NCBI GenBank assembly: GCA_963930775.1
Contig: OZ005696.1
Location: forward strand, 930,001-994,000
DNA from: Cliona cf. orientalis
Taxonomy: Eukaryota; Porifera; Demospongiae; Clionaida; Clionaidae
Length of the DNA: 64,000 nucleotides
Direction: 5' to 3'
The position numbers and the translations under genes were made by a program. The notes below the pieces were generated by a model that searched no databases, had not been told where the DNA came from, and saw only the letters and a program-made list of their open reading frames with translations. Positions 1 to 10,953 of this stretch are shown here, one piece after another. How positions within the stretch are numbered: position 1 is the stretch's first letter; each line of letters starts with the position of its first letter.

Positions 1-32
1 AAATGCTCTATGGAGGACATCACCTTCTCTAG

Positions 33-713
33 GCTCGCAGCACGGTTCTACTACAGTATGGCCAGCAGCCAGCACAACCTCAGCAAGTGGCTGGAGCCAG
101 GGGAGTAGGAGGGGGAGGAGGAGGAGGGTTCATGACACCCCAAGGGTTACCCAGTCGTTCATCCATTGTGACATCCACCCCCTTCCCTGGACAAAATGTC
201 TCCTCTCTCCCCTTCACACCCGCCCGACCACAGCCTCTCTTCACACAACCTACAGCTCTCAGGCAGCTCCCATCAAGACCCTTGGCATCAGGCACAGCGG
301 CAAGCCACCTCTCAAACATAAGAAATGAACCATTACTGGAATCAGATGAAGATGATTATGAAACGTCTTCGCATGATAGTGAAAGGAAGTCGCCAAGACA
401 CAGTACCACGAAAGATGATGAGGTAGCCAAAACTAAAACAGTTGCAGCTGCATCTACTGGACAGCCTGTGACCACACCCCCTCAGTCTAGGGGAGGTGAG
501 GAGACGCCAATATCTAGACCTCCTTCACTGGCTGTGAGGAAGAAGAGAGGATCGGCTTCAGTACGTCAGTCAGCAGAGAAGGCAGCTGCTGAGTCCGGCA
601 TCCAGTTCTTCATGTTATTATTATCTGGCAATAGAGTAGAGTATGATTCTATAGTATGGGATCGTCCAGTAGTGGATCAGAGTTCAAGTGAGGGAGAGAA
701 GGAACTATGTTAA
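33..713 (+). CDS. Last exon of an unrecognised gene (C-terminal part)
   Basis: The reading frame is open from a good 3' splice site (pyrimidine tract ending in AG at 31-32) to a TAA at 711-713, giving about 226 residues. The product is low in complexity: a Gly run, then a Ser/Pro/Thr-rich stretch, an acidic patch (ESDEDDYE) next to Ser-rich sequence, a basic KKR patch, and a more hydrophobic end containing SGNRVEYDSIVWDRP. Base use looks coding. I do not recognise the family. It is probably a disordered regulatory tail of a protein whose other exons lie left of the window. The reading phase at the splice junction is inferred from the open frame alone. Confidence 0.55.
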   Translation, partial: ARSTVLLQYGQQPAQPQQVAGARGVGGGGGGGFMTPQGLPSRSSIVTSTPFPGQNVSSLPFTPARPQPLFTQPTALRQLPSRPLASGTAASHLSNIRNEPLLESDEDDYETSSHDSERKSPRHSTTKDDEVAKTKTVAAASTGQPVTTPPQSRGGEETPISRPPSLAVRKKRGSASVRQSAEKAAAESGIQFFMLLLSGNRVEYDSIVWDRPVVDQSSSEGEKELC

Positions 714-914
714 AAATTAACTCACGGCATTAAATTACTATAAACATTATTCTTAAGTATAAGTTAATTGCACCCAAAATTAAAAAAAATCACATGAATT
801 GGTATCCTCGGTCGCAATCTTTCTGAGGTGCATGCAATATCATGTACCTCAAATGTTTTCAAAAGCTATAGCTAGTGATCTCTTTGTCTACCTTCCATTG
901 ATTACTCACTGGTT

Positions 915-1510
915 ATTATTATAGCTTTAATTTATGGCAATCCAAAATTATCAAATGTGCAAAATGCAAAATCAAGGGTGCAAAAGGTCAAAACTGCAAA
1001 TTCAAGGGTGCAAAAGTGCAGAGGTCATGAATCCTGCAAAATTTCAATATTTTATTGCTGTGTTCCACCAGTCCATTCCAGAACTTAGAGGTACCCTGCA
1101 TGAGAATGTGGGTGACGTGGAACTGGAGCGGCTACTGGTCCAGGAGTGGATGCCCTGGACTGGACTGGACTGGAGTGCCAAATCTAAACTAGCACAATGT
1201 TATAATAATGATCGCATTAGATGTGTAGATAGAACAGCTTTGGGCTATTTTATGGGCATGGTACTCCACTTCAGTTAAGTGCTCTCTATATTATACTGTT
1301 CCAATCACGTAATTACAGCAAATTCATATTTCAGGGCATGATACCGGTATCTCTGAATTCTGGTATGGACTAGTGGAATACTATTGCAAATATTAAATTG
1401 CAAGATCCATGACTTCTGTACTTTTGCACCCTTGAGTTTGCATTTTGCACATTTGAGTTTGAATTTGGTAATTTTGTCATGTTTGGATTGCCATATTAAT
1501 TTGCCATCCT
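915..1510. mobile_element. Small inverted-repeat (MITE-like) element
   Basis: The outer sequence GGCAATCCAAA near 935 is mirrored by TTTGGATTGCC near 1483. Further in, repeats of CAAGGGTGCAAAA on the left (about 960-1020) are matched in reverse complement (TTTTGCACCCTTG) near 1424. The left arm also carries internal short tandem copies of the same motif. There is no transposase frame; a 114-codon frame inside is accidental. It fills most of the gap between the left-edge gene and the death-domain gene. Confidence 0.5.
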
Positions 1511-1731
1511 TTGAATTCGAACATCACTTACTACATGCATACATAATGCATGATGCATGATAATATGATAACAATTATTATTTTAATACATTAAGAGATG
1601 GAGCTAGGATATTATGATGTGGCAATTGTACAAAAAAGATCAATCATCACCGATTAATGTAGTGATATTCCCTGGAAATTCAATTTAATTATTGCTATAG
1701 GAGTATAATAATAACAAAAGGAGAAATAAAT

Positions 1732-4563
1732 TTAGTAGTGAAGTTCTGCTGCCGTTTTTTCCAGTCCAGCCTTGTCCACTGCTTTCTTTAAACTCTCGAG
1801 TGAGGCACGTTCTTTGCTTCCCCTCTTGTCCCCAGGCTCCCACTGCAGCCACGCCTCCAGCATCGCACTAAGCCAGGTGACCGGAGCTCCCGTTAAGTGA
1901 TCAGGGCTATTCTCAATGAGCCTCAGTTCTGGCTGATGAAACCCCAAGTACGTGCCAATCTCGTTCCACTCTTGTGCGTGAATACCCAGCTGTTCAATTA
2001 ATCTTTCGTGAGAGAGCACACCAGCTATATAATATTATTATTAAAGATTGATTACATCAGCATTACAGCATACACAGTGTACTAGTTAACATATTCATAA
2101 GTTCAGAGTACATAATCAGTTAGAGTTTACATAATATTATTATTATAGATAATCAACACTGCTACAGTATGATCACTCAACTGTTGCATAACTAAATTAC
2201 ATACCATTATGTTGCACTTGAGTGGAGAAAGGTGATGCAGTGTTGAGTGCACTGTGGGGTATGCATGCACTCACAAAATTTGCATAGTTAAAAGAGAGCT
2301 CCATTGCAGCTGACCACGGTGTCACATGCTCAGACAGCCAGCACTCCCACTAGCTGCCCACATTGGTATGTTCCCTGGTGTGTATATGCACATGTAACTG
2401 AACTATAATCATGTAATCATCATCGGTATTGATGAGTCTATAGCTCACTGGGTAAGGCAGGAGCATGGAGCTAATTATGCTGATGGTATTGAAAAGCTTT
2501 GCAGTAAGTAAAAATATTATATTGGAGCTCTCAGTTGGATTCCTGGAGGAGATAGCTGGGCAGGTATGTATGCATGTAGCATAGTATACAAAAGGTCACT
2601 CTTTTCAAATAATTTTCAAATTGAAGGGACCTGCCACTGCCGGAGTGACACCTCCAACTGGCGGCAACGGTGCAGCTAGTCTGCCTCCCATTCACACACC
2701 ACCTTTCTCCACTCAAGTACACCATACTAATAGTATGATATTATTGTAATTAAAACTATAGTTGAATGAACATAATATTAAAGTCATATTACAATGATAT
2801 AGTCACCGGACACAGAACACATGAATGTACAGTTTTAATCACATTATGATAATGCAATATGGTGCTTACCAGTGTTATTCTTAAACAGATCACAGACAAA
2901 CTCAGCATAGTCCACTTTACCGGCTTGGAGGAAGATTTGGATCAGAGCTCTGTACGTGGCTGCTTTTCCAAGACCTGATTTCCATCTGTTCAATGCCTCT
3001 CTCCTTCGTTTAATACACGCATATTAAGCTACAAACTATCTCCACATAATAATAGGTTTATAGCAAAAAATACCTTTGTAGTTTCGGATTATGGTGATAT
3101 CTCCCGAGAATATCGTTCCTGTCAGTGTCACTCAAGCCAAGATGGTCCGCGACATCTTGCCAATCCAATATTACGTCAGCGATCCTACCTAGGTGCTTAG
3201 GTATTATTAGACCTCTGCCATCCCTGTGCTCAAAGTCGATCTCTTGATCCAGCTTCCATCGAACAGCTGCAGGGACGGAGCCTAGTATGATTTCGGATAA
3301 AGTGTGAGTGCGAGACATCTGAGCTTTTAGTTTTCTTTCTGGTCGAGCAAACGGCACTGACACTGCAGCTACTGTTGATGATGGTTGTTTGGAAGCAACC
3401 CCACTACTCTGCTTTAGCTGCATATTAAAATTATCATGAGATTATCTGATAGAAAGCATTGCCATAGACTAGATTAGAGACAGCCAGTGAACTTGCACCT
3501 CTTTTGCCTTTTTCTCAACACTTTAACTAAGCCTAATGGGAGGTTCAATAAGGGCTGAGAACCAGAGTCACCGTGGGCAAAGCCACAAAGTTTTACTTAG
3601 CCCCCTGAATCTTGAAACATATTTTTTTTAATTTGGTAGGGAACAAAGAATGATTTTGGACAATTTCCCACACCTAACCTACCATATGCAATGTAGAGAT
3701 TTCGGCATGTAAATACCTACCTTCTGTTGGACTTTTGAAGAATTGTCAGGAGTAGATGCAGCCTCTGTATTCTTGACATCTGCATTATATTCACAGTTTA
3801 ATGAATCAATAATATTATGCCATGCCAAGCTATAAGAAGCTTACATACCTGGGTCAGAATAAACAACTTTACCCTCAATAGATATTGAAGCAACCTTATT
3901 CTCTTTAAGGAAACAAACATCGACTTTCTTGATTTCCTCTACTAGTTGGTCCACTATATCTGTCGGAATTAGCCATGTCAACACATATGAAGCTAGCTCT
4001 TCTATGCCCATCACCCAGGAGAGCAAGCGATGAAGTTGAATTCGGCTCATAAATCGTCTCCGATATTTGATGATATCAATCAAACGGTCCTTGTCAGGAT
4101 CCTTTAAAATATGCTGTTTGACCTTTGAGAAATTTGTAGGTATTGTATCTTCATGATCAATTGGAAACAGTCCCCTTCTTACAGCTTGTTTTACAGTTAC
4201 TCCACCAAGTAAACACAAATAGTCATAACGATAGAGTTTCGCGTCTTCCTTCAGTTCATCATCACCATGTTTACGAATGAGATAGTCAAGTATGCCATTG
4301 AAATCAAGATAATGGGCATGCTTTGGGAGGTTATCAAAAAAACCCTGTACAGTGGTTGGACTGGTTAAACAACCGAGTGCTTTCTTGAATTGAGGACTTT
4401 GTTGCACCGAGAAATTGATACTATCCTGTATACCCTTCAGCACATCTTCTTGATTTACAAGTTTCTTACGAAGTCGCTTATACAGATTTTCATATTGCAC
4501 TGCCATCTTGGTATGTATCTCCCATGCTTTTTGATCGTCTATCTGATCTGTTAGATTATGCAT
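1732..4563 (-). CDS. Two-death-domain protein with an orphan helical N-terminal region
   Basis: Five exons join in frame: 4563-3849, 3779-3721, 3417-3074, 3003-2870 and 2024-1732, giving about 514 residues. The intron after 3074 is only about 70 bp. Residues 1-238 form a helical region with a YLDFNGILDYLI stretch and a later TWLIP motif. I associate this pattern with lineage-specific sponge and cnidarian proteins, from memory. A Ser/Thr linker follows. Residues about 341-418 make a death domain that is split by the short intron, and about 423-512 make a second one. Death domains pair with each other in apoptosis and innate-immune signalling, so a cytoplasmic adaptor is likely. Uncertain: the ATG at 4563 overlaps a possible 3' splice site (CTAACAG), so exons further upstream are possible. 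Confidence 0.75.
2205..2730. repeat. Short inverted repeat inside the last intron of the death-domain gene
   Basis: CACTTGAGTGGAGAAAGGTG-like sequence at about 2215-2236 recurs in reverse complement at about 2690-2715 (CACCTTTCTCCACTCAAGT). About 450 bp separate the two. The repeat lies in the intron between 2870 and 2025. It could be a degraded foldback element or a duplicated exon fragment. Confidence 0.35.
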
Positions 4564-4629
4564 GGATTAGTATAGGTTACATCACGAGGTGCAGGTCTCT
4601 TCGAGATTTACACACCAAGAGCAGGTGTC

Positions 4630-4800
4630 ACGTAGAGATGGGGACCCCCCGTCTTAGGGACCCTGGATCCCCATAATAATATGAATTCAAAGATGGGGAC
4701 CCAGGGCCCCATTTTCATAAGATTCTAGGGATCCCGGATCCCTAAAATTCTATGAATATGGGGACCCCGTCATAAAAATAGGGCCCCCTCCAACAACACT
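4630..4800. repeat. GGGGACC/GGGATCC palindrome-rich repeat
   Basis: Short units such as GGGGACCC, GGATCC and AGGGATCC repeat in both orientations around A/T-rich spacers (AATTCAAAGATGGGG, AAAATTCTATGAATATGGGG). The stretch can fold into several small hairpins. Related GGGGTCCCTATAG sequence occurs near 6440-6480, so this looks like a dispersed small element. There is no coding potential. Confidence 0.45.
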
Positions 4801-4891
4801 GCATTTTGGCTTCTTGTCAAAAACTATCATAATGATTAATATTATGGTGTGCAATGCATACAATTGAAATGAGTTATGGTCATGAAATTAT

Positions 4892-5221
4892 TTAAGGATT
4901 GCTACATTTTCTGCATGTCCAAAAGAGATCAATACTTGAATCCTTCTCCCACGAGTAGGAATCACCATTGATGCAGGACTGGTGGAACCACTCGCCGCAC
5001 TCGTCACAAGAGATCATATTATTGCCATACTCGAACTGCCTGCAAATATAAAATACCTCCAGTTCCTCCACCCTTCTGGTTCTGTTCTTGCTGATCCTCT
5101 TTAAATTTTTGCATGGGAAATGCCTCATCTGCCCATCTAAAAGATAAGCTTTCAAGTGAGGCCTCGTATGCTTTTCATTAAAAAAGTAGCTCCTCTGGCC
5201 GCATTTCCTCAAAAAGGCCAT
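4892..5221 (-). pseudogene. PHD-finger fragment of a transposon-type (Ulp1/PHD) protein
   Basis: The 109-codon frame ends in a PHD-like zinc finger: ICR, then CDECGEWFHQSC, then WTCRKC. The usual first Cys of the opening Cys-x-Cys-Arg pair is replaced (FYICR). The preceding part (RPHLKAYLLDGQMRHFP) resembles the linker before C-terminal PHD fingers in Ulp1-protease-bearing transposon proteins; that comparison is from memory. No protease domain or transposase core is visible next to it. It is best read as a remnant of a mobile element. The lost zinc ligand and the missing upstream domains argue against a working protein. Confidence 0.45.
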
Positions 5222-6104
5222 AGCAAATGCTATGGCGTAGAGCCCACAATCAGAGAAATTGGACTGCTTCTAAAGAATGTTAAAAGATTACTATTAAATT
5301 CCATATTTTATAGATTATGTATTTATTCACCAGATTGTTGGCATATTCAATAGTAATTTTTTTTCTCTTCTGTCATTAAGGTTACGGGATAGTGTTCAGC
5401 CCATGCATGGTCAAAGTTCACATGAATAATAAATGAGACAGTTATATTCCAGTTTTAGTTTACATTCTTTGCACAGTCAAGGCACAGGTAAGTAGCTCTC
5501 CTGATGCCTGCCCCATGGTCCACAAAAACGCGGCCCTCCAGGACAAAACCTTGTCTGACGACTCACCATCTTAGAATTTTAAAAAAAGCGCTATACCTGG
5601 CCCTGCTCTGATCAATGGACTATCGTCAACGACAGCAAAGTCAGTTCGTTCGAGTCTCTGGTCTTCAAAAGTTGACGCAAGAAAGTTGGACTTTGTTTAC
5701 ACCTGGAAATGGTCGACGTTCGTTCGCGTTTCTGACTAAACCGCATTAAAATATACGTGAATTGTGTTCATGCGCAATCATTTATAAATTGCGCGTCGAA
5801 TACTATCCCGTACCCTTAATAAGGAAGCAATTTGCTTCTTTGCATCGGCTGGTAGTGTACCCAGGAGGCTGTCGTACACTCGGATGTGTGCACGATCCAT
5901 TCCCACGGTGGAAACTGTTATCCAGTAGTTTCCACCGGAAGGGAGAATCTTAACAGTAAAGAATTTAGCTCTCTTTCTTAGAGCTTGCTTATCGGCCTTG
6001 GTAAAACTGCTGGGGTATCTTCCATCTTTGATGTAAGTGTAAATTTCGGTGAACGAAATCTGGCATCCTGCTGGTCCTCTTCTTTCGACGACGTCATCTG
6101 CTCG

Positions 6105-6262
6105 GCTGTAGTAGTAGTAGTCTCCTTCACTGTAGTAGTAGTAGTAGTAGTAGTAGTATCCTCCGCTGTAGTAGTAGTAGTAGTAGTCTCCTCGGCTGTA
6201 GTAGTAGTCTCCTCCGCTGTAGTAGTAGTAGTAGTAGTATCCTCCGCTGTAGGAGTAGTATC
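6105..6262. repeat. Interrupted (GTA)n trinucleotide repeat
   Basis: Runs of GTA are interrupted by TCTCCT and TCCTCCGCT blocks at regular spacing, giving a higher-order repeat of roughly 20-35 bp. On the minus strand one frame reads as poly-Thr with acidic TAEE/TAED spacers. It could be part of a degraded or unannotated low-complexity exon, but no splice-supported gene model was found. Confidence 0.6.
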
Positions 6263-6445
6263 TATCTCAAATCGATTCTTGAATAATATTGAACTGCAGC
6301 TTCGAGGCCGAATCTCCCCCTTTTATTGACTCACATTGACAGCACTTGAGTAGCGCCATCCTCAGAGATAGCAAAGTTTAATTTCATCAAAGAAAGATGG
6401 GTCCAAGTACAACCGTGCAGGCACATGCGTGCGCAGAATCGGGGG

Positions 6446-6471
6446 TCCCTATAGTAATATTACTATAGGGA
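6446..6471. repeat. Perfect 26-bp palindrome
   Basis: The sequence from TCCCTATAG to CTATAGGGA reads the same on both strands with no spacer (centre AATATT). It is flanked by GGGG and CCTGGGGTCCCC, which extends the dyad imperfectly. It could be a small foldback element or the centre of a short MITE. Confidence 0.8.
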
Positions 6472-7383
6472 CCTGGGGTCCCCAAAATTTTATGACACCG
6501 GAGGTTCGAGGCTGTGTAAATCGCGAAGAGATCGAAGAGTGATATAACTGACTTGTATACCAGGGGCTATAATACGTGGCCCCAGCAACTACAGCACCGG
6601 CCATAAAAGACTCGAGCGTGTACCTAGCAACAGTTCAAACCATCGTATCGTAGCCCGGCTAAGACCGTCACCGTGTCGATGCCTGGCATCGCGTCGAATA
6701 CACTTGCTGTTAGCGTTCAGAACCTGACTTTCTTGGGTCAAGTGGCATTAACGCCCCCCAAATTTTCGCGTGCTATTGTGACAGGGTTTTAGGTCACCGG
6801 TATCTTCTATTGGTAGAAAATTTTCACGGGGCCATTCTTGCCACTTGATCCACTTTCTTTTTATTATTCAGCGATGTTGCTGTTCTACTGTGTGCAGCGA
6901 GGTATGTTAGCTTGACAGGTTCAATTATTGTTGACCACGACTTCTACAAGTTGCTGACTCGGCTAAACAAGTTCAATCGCTCTGCCCATTCAACAAAATT
7001 ATAGACCTGCCCACTTTTCTTTCATGTAGCAGTATGGTAGTACTATGCGCATAGCTAGCACTTGCAATAATAATATAGCAGTTACACGTTACTCATTGCA
7101 GTGTGCATCCAGTGCACACTGTAATTATCCTGACAGGCATAGAATATTATGGTCATGTAAAATTATGTAGCCTCAGAGAAGAGTGTCTTATAAAGAAACC
7201 TCCTAGGAAGTGAATAAGATACTTCCTATGCAGCAGTCTGATTGCTACAAACAATGGTACAATGTGTGCCCATCTTACCTTTTTTGAACATTTCCAAGTC
7301 TTCATCAGCTGGCTCAAACATTATCTTCATTGAAGGTGTTTGTTGCTTGCTGCCCTCTAGTACACATAAACATAATATTAAGA

Positions 7384-10332
7384 TTAATCTTCTGTATGCC
7401 TGTCACACATTGAAATATCAGTACCATATACTTCTTTGAGAAGCATAAGATCCTTTTTAGATGGCATAGTCACAAATGGATGGGAAATATCACGACGTAT
7501 AACTCCCAGTAATGCCTCCATTTCTGAGATTGAAATGGCAAGGTCATCTCTCTGTTCTCTAATTCCATTTTCACTGTTATAGTTTTCAACCAACCATTCC
7601 TTATTAAACCTAAGAAAATTTATGCTTCTTTATACAATAATAAAATTAATATTATTTAAACTTACCAATAATGCATGACGCTATCTGGATCATACACCGA
7701 CTTTCGTGATAGTGTTGTTGCTTTTGATTTATAATCTTTATATTTTCCACCTAATTTTTCTATATCCTCCTTCATCTGCTCAATATTTAAATAAGGTCCA
7801 ACTTTCTCCCAGAAATCAGACCTCTGGTGCTCGTGCTCAAGCCCTAGAGTATGGCCGAACTCATGGACAACCACATGCTCCTGATAGGCACCACCTTCAG
7901 ACAAATCAAGCCACATTCTTGGCTGTTCTTCAGGCTTAGAACAGCCAATCTTCGATTCGATTCTCTTTGAATCTATAGTGATGCAGATCATAGTCACTGT
8001 GATAAATTAGATCTATAATAGGAGCACACAAACTATGTCCCATAGAGAATGTACACATCCAATTAGACGAATTATGAAACATTTCGCTATTCCAACTATG
8101 GGATGGCCGTGCATTTCTGGCAACGCAACTGTAACAGACTTGTACCACGGGCTATCATGATGTGGCCCTGACAACGCAGCCTCATGGTAGCAACAACAGC
8201 CATGCAATCACGGTAGAGATCTTGTGTATAGCAACAGCAAGTATAAAAATTAATACACTAAGTCTTGGAAACAACTCAGCAGTTGAACTTGACCAATTAA
8301 TGGACCATATGCAGAAAACAGTCTAAATAATGCACACCATGTTCTGGGGGTATACCAGTATACCGCCTGTGCTTGAGCTGCACACGGAATTTTACAAGAA
8401 CTGCATGAATTTCAGAGAAGCATAGCTAACAAACGAGACAAATAATATTATATGGCTTTGTTGAGCATTCAGCTGAAAGAGCCACTCAAGAAGAGGCCCG
8501 GTTACTTCATTTCAACTTTCAAATTCCTGAATGCGTAACCTTGACGATCAGTAGTAAAATTATACCGTATAGCTAGCGGGAAATTTTCGTTGGTGCTAAT
8601 TTTCGTATGATCGGCCAAAACACCCTTAGAATAAACTTTCGTATTTTTAAATTTTGTATGCTTGCTGCGGGAGATTGCGCGCATGCGCAGCTGGTAGCGC
8701 TCTCACTTACTGCAGTATACGGTAACGCTAGCATCACTGATCGTAATCGATGCCGATAGCGGTCCACTGGAATCAGAAAGGTCACTTCCTTTCAACGCCT
8801 TGGCAAAGAATCAATAAAGAGACATTCAGTGAGCTAGCCTTGCATTTAGCACCCCCAGCTAGCGACCGCGTGTGGCGCGTATAGGTCAAAGGTCACACGC
8901 GAAAGGAAAAAATTTCGTACATTCAAATTTTCGCAGTTTTTATTTTCGTACAAGGGATGGAGCATACGAAATATACGAAAATTAGCACCATACGAAAATT
9001 TCCCGCTATACGGTATTAGTGATTCACTGGTTGCCAAGCAATTATGGCAGTTAATCAAGTTAATCATGATTTACACTAAATTTGTATGGTCACGGTACAG
9101 ATTGCCAGTGGCGGACCTAGTTGGGATCTGTGAGGTGCATAAACATGAAAACTTTGACTATATTCAAGGCCCCTACTCGGAGTCTACCCAACGCTGATGG
9201 CTGAACTAAGTGGATAATATTAAGAATGTGTTCTAATACTCTTCAGTAAAACCAACCCCATGCTCCAATTCACTATAATTTTGAGTGATGGTCTACTTCG
9301 TACAACAGAGATTTACAGAATATTGAACATACATGGTGAAGGTAAGCGGCAGCCAATCTTCAAAAACACCAGTGTAGATACAGTAGTTACACATAATGTT
9401 ATAGCTGAATCTTGATTGTTTCTGTTTGTAAGAGATTTTTTGGTATCAAATCCTGATTTTTGCAATAATATGGTGCACTTAGCTCCTTTGACCCCTGCTT
9501 GGCCCGCTGATCTTTTGGCAGGTAGTGGTGCTAATATTAGTCGTAAAAACGTATACAATCACCTTCACACAACATGTGTGCAATATATTTTCAATGATGT
9601 GCATACGTTTGGTGCTTGCGCAATGCGGTAGCCCTAGGTGCTAGCGTCATCTGTATGTCCCCCAAAAATTGTGGTCCCCCTGGACTGTCCACTGCGCTGT
9701 ATTTGGTCCCCCCAGGACAAACCCTGGAGACTAACTCTGTACGTCATACAGCCACCAGAAATCCAGCCACTGACCCCTCTCATGAATGGCAGGGCGATCA
9801 TACATAGTTGCTATGGACAGTCTTGGGGGGGGGGGGGGGGGGGGGGACCACTTACAGTATGCAGGAGGGCTGGCCGGTGTAAGGGATTTTGCACAAATTC
9901 TTTTGTAATCATGCTAATGCACTATTTCGGCCAAACCATACAGATTGTAAATTCATCATTGTTTATACCATTTAGCTCCACAATAATGTCTGGTTCTTCA
10001 ACAAACTTGTCCCCATGATGTACAAAAACGGGAGCTGGGCTATCTTGCTCTGGTTTCCACCGATTTGCCCATTTTAAGATAGTCGTTTCATTGATGCCCC
10101 ATTTCTCAAGGAGTTGTTTCTCTTGAAAGGCTACTGTCAATTGAGCTTTCTTCCATATATCGGTAGTCGACTTCACAGCAGCTCGCGCAGTGTCATCAGC
10201 TTGTTCCGAAATGGGGGGCGGGGGTGATGGACGGTGAGCTGTACACCATAGGATAGGCTGCACATATGAGATAAGTTTCAATATATTATTATAGCGATGG
10301 TGTATTAGTGTTAAACTTACTGGAATAGGCAT
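7384..10332 (-). CDS. Astacin-like zinc metalloprotease (M12A-type)
   Basis: Four exons keep frame: 10332-10321 (only four codons, MPIP), 10257-9969, 7996-7666 and 7609-7384, giving about 285 residues. The zinc-binding motif HEFGHTLGLEHEHQR is followed about 60 residues later by a Met-turn (SVMHYW), the astacin/metzincin layout. The N-terminal exon carries LTVAF and a DIIVELN strand, typical of the start of the catalytic domain. No signal peptide or propeptide is visible, which is unusual for astacins, so an upstream exon may be missing or the enzyme may be cytosolic. The intron at 9968-7997 is about 2 kb and holds a MITE. All catalytic zinc ligands are present, so activity is expected. Confidence 0.75.
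8125..8225 (-). other. Exon-like duplicate segment inside the metalloprotease intron
   Basis: On the minus strand this stretch can encode SPWYKSVTVALPEMHG, and the segment at about 6550-6620 can encode the related TYYSPWYTS. DNA similarity between the two is moderate (shared GACTTGTA, GGGCTAT and GTGGCCC blocks). The metalloprotease model keeps frame without this piece, so it may be a repeat or a dead exon copy. Confidence 0.3.
8562..9017. mobile_element. TACCGTATAG-ended MITE, about 455 bp
   Basis: The left end reads ATACCGTATAGCTAGCGGGA followed by AATTTTCGT and GGTGCTAATTTTCG. The right end is the reverse complement of ATACCGTATAGCGGGAAATT with the same continuation. A TA target duplication is plausible. 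No coding frame is present. It lies in the second intron of the metalloprotease gene and belongs to the same end-sequence group as the elements at 26575, 31068 and 35794. Confidence 0.75.
9824..9846. repeat. Poly-G tract
   Basis: About 23 consecutive G. Similar long G or C runs lie at 10389-10408, 13564-13598, 20191-20212, 32981-33000, 37771-37780, 44090-44132, 44222-44234 and 55320-55349. Such tracts can form G-quadruplexes and are prone to sequencing length error. Confidence 0.9.
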
Positions 10333-10702
10333 GTTCGCGGCACAAGTATATCACTCTGTAGCTATCAACAGCATCAAGTCATAGATAAAGGGGGGGGGGG
10401 GGGGGGGGCGGCGGATTCAATATTACATCTATGGTACTTGGCGCGCGCCTACGTGATACGTCATGTAATGGACACGTTACACGGAGCGGGATATGCAAAT
10501 TTGTGTTGAGAATCATTAACTTTTTGTCCCTTGTCTTTTCTTTCGGTATACTAGCCTTACCATAATAATAATGCATACTAACAATAATTATCTAATGTTC
10601 TTTCAAACTAGAGCCTTTAGTTCATCCAGGAGATTTGAGATGAGCTGGGAGTCAGTTCCCTTAGCACTCACACTCAGTGTGTTGTTACCCTGTGAGGGAT
10701 GG

Positions 10703-10704
10703 GT

Positions 10705-10760
<56 letters not shown>

Positions 10761-10775
10761 GAGAGAGAGAGAGAG
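10703..10775. repeat. (GT)n followed by (GA)n microsatellite
   Basis: A run of GT dinucleotides is followed directly by a GA run with one or two interruptions. Confidence 0.9.
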
Positions 10776-10828
10776 GTGGGTGGGTGAGTATTCGAACTGC
10801 ACAATAATAATATTATCTTCATCTTAAT

Positions 10829-10953
10829 TGGGGATGTGGTAAAGTTTTTCATGTGTAATACAATCGCAGCACCCGAATAGCGGACAACCTCCAGTGCATG
10901 CAAAAAGTGTTCCGACTAATAGACGGTGGGTGGGACTATGAATTACCACATCC
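10829..10953. mobile_element. Short MITE with GGGATGTGGTAA ends
   Basis: The left end GGGGATGTGGTAAAG is mirrored by AATTACCACATCCC at the right, about 120 bp apart. There is no coding content. Flanking target duplication is unclear. Confidence 0.5.

Larger units (their letters stand above)
5222..7383. other. Gene-poor stretch with simple repeats
   Basis: I see no confident gene here. A GTA/TAC trinucleotide repeat lies at about 6105-6262. Read on the minus strand in one frame it would encode a Thr-rich tract with TAEE/TAED units; on the plus strand it gives a Val-rich shadow frame. A perfect palindrome lies at 6446-6471. A segment near 6550-6620 resembles 8125-8225. Confidence 0.5.

Noticed and set aside
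934-1278. 114-codon plus-strand frame
   Set aside because: Lies within the arms of an inverted-repeat element and has no domain.
2214-2262. Possible extra death-domain gene exon on the minus strand
   Set aside because: It has splice-like ends, but at 47 bases it would break the reading frame into the final exon, which joins correctly without it.
2425-2470. tRNA-like A box (TAGCTCACTGGGTAAGGC)
   Set aside because: No B box or cloverleaf partner follows at the right distance. At most a tRNA-derived SINE scrap.
2630-2720. Possible plus-strand exon encoding a Pro/Thr-rich stretch
   Set aside because: No in-frame neighbour and no link to the left-edge gene, whose stop codon is at 713.
5985-6329. 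Val-rich plus-strand frame
   Set aside because: Translation of the GTA repeat, with no splice or domain support.
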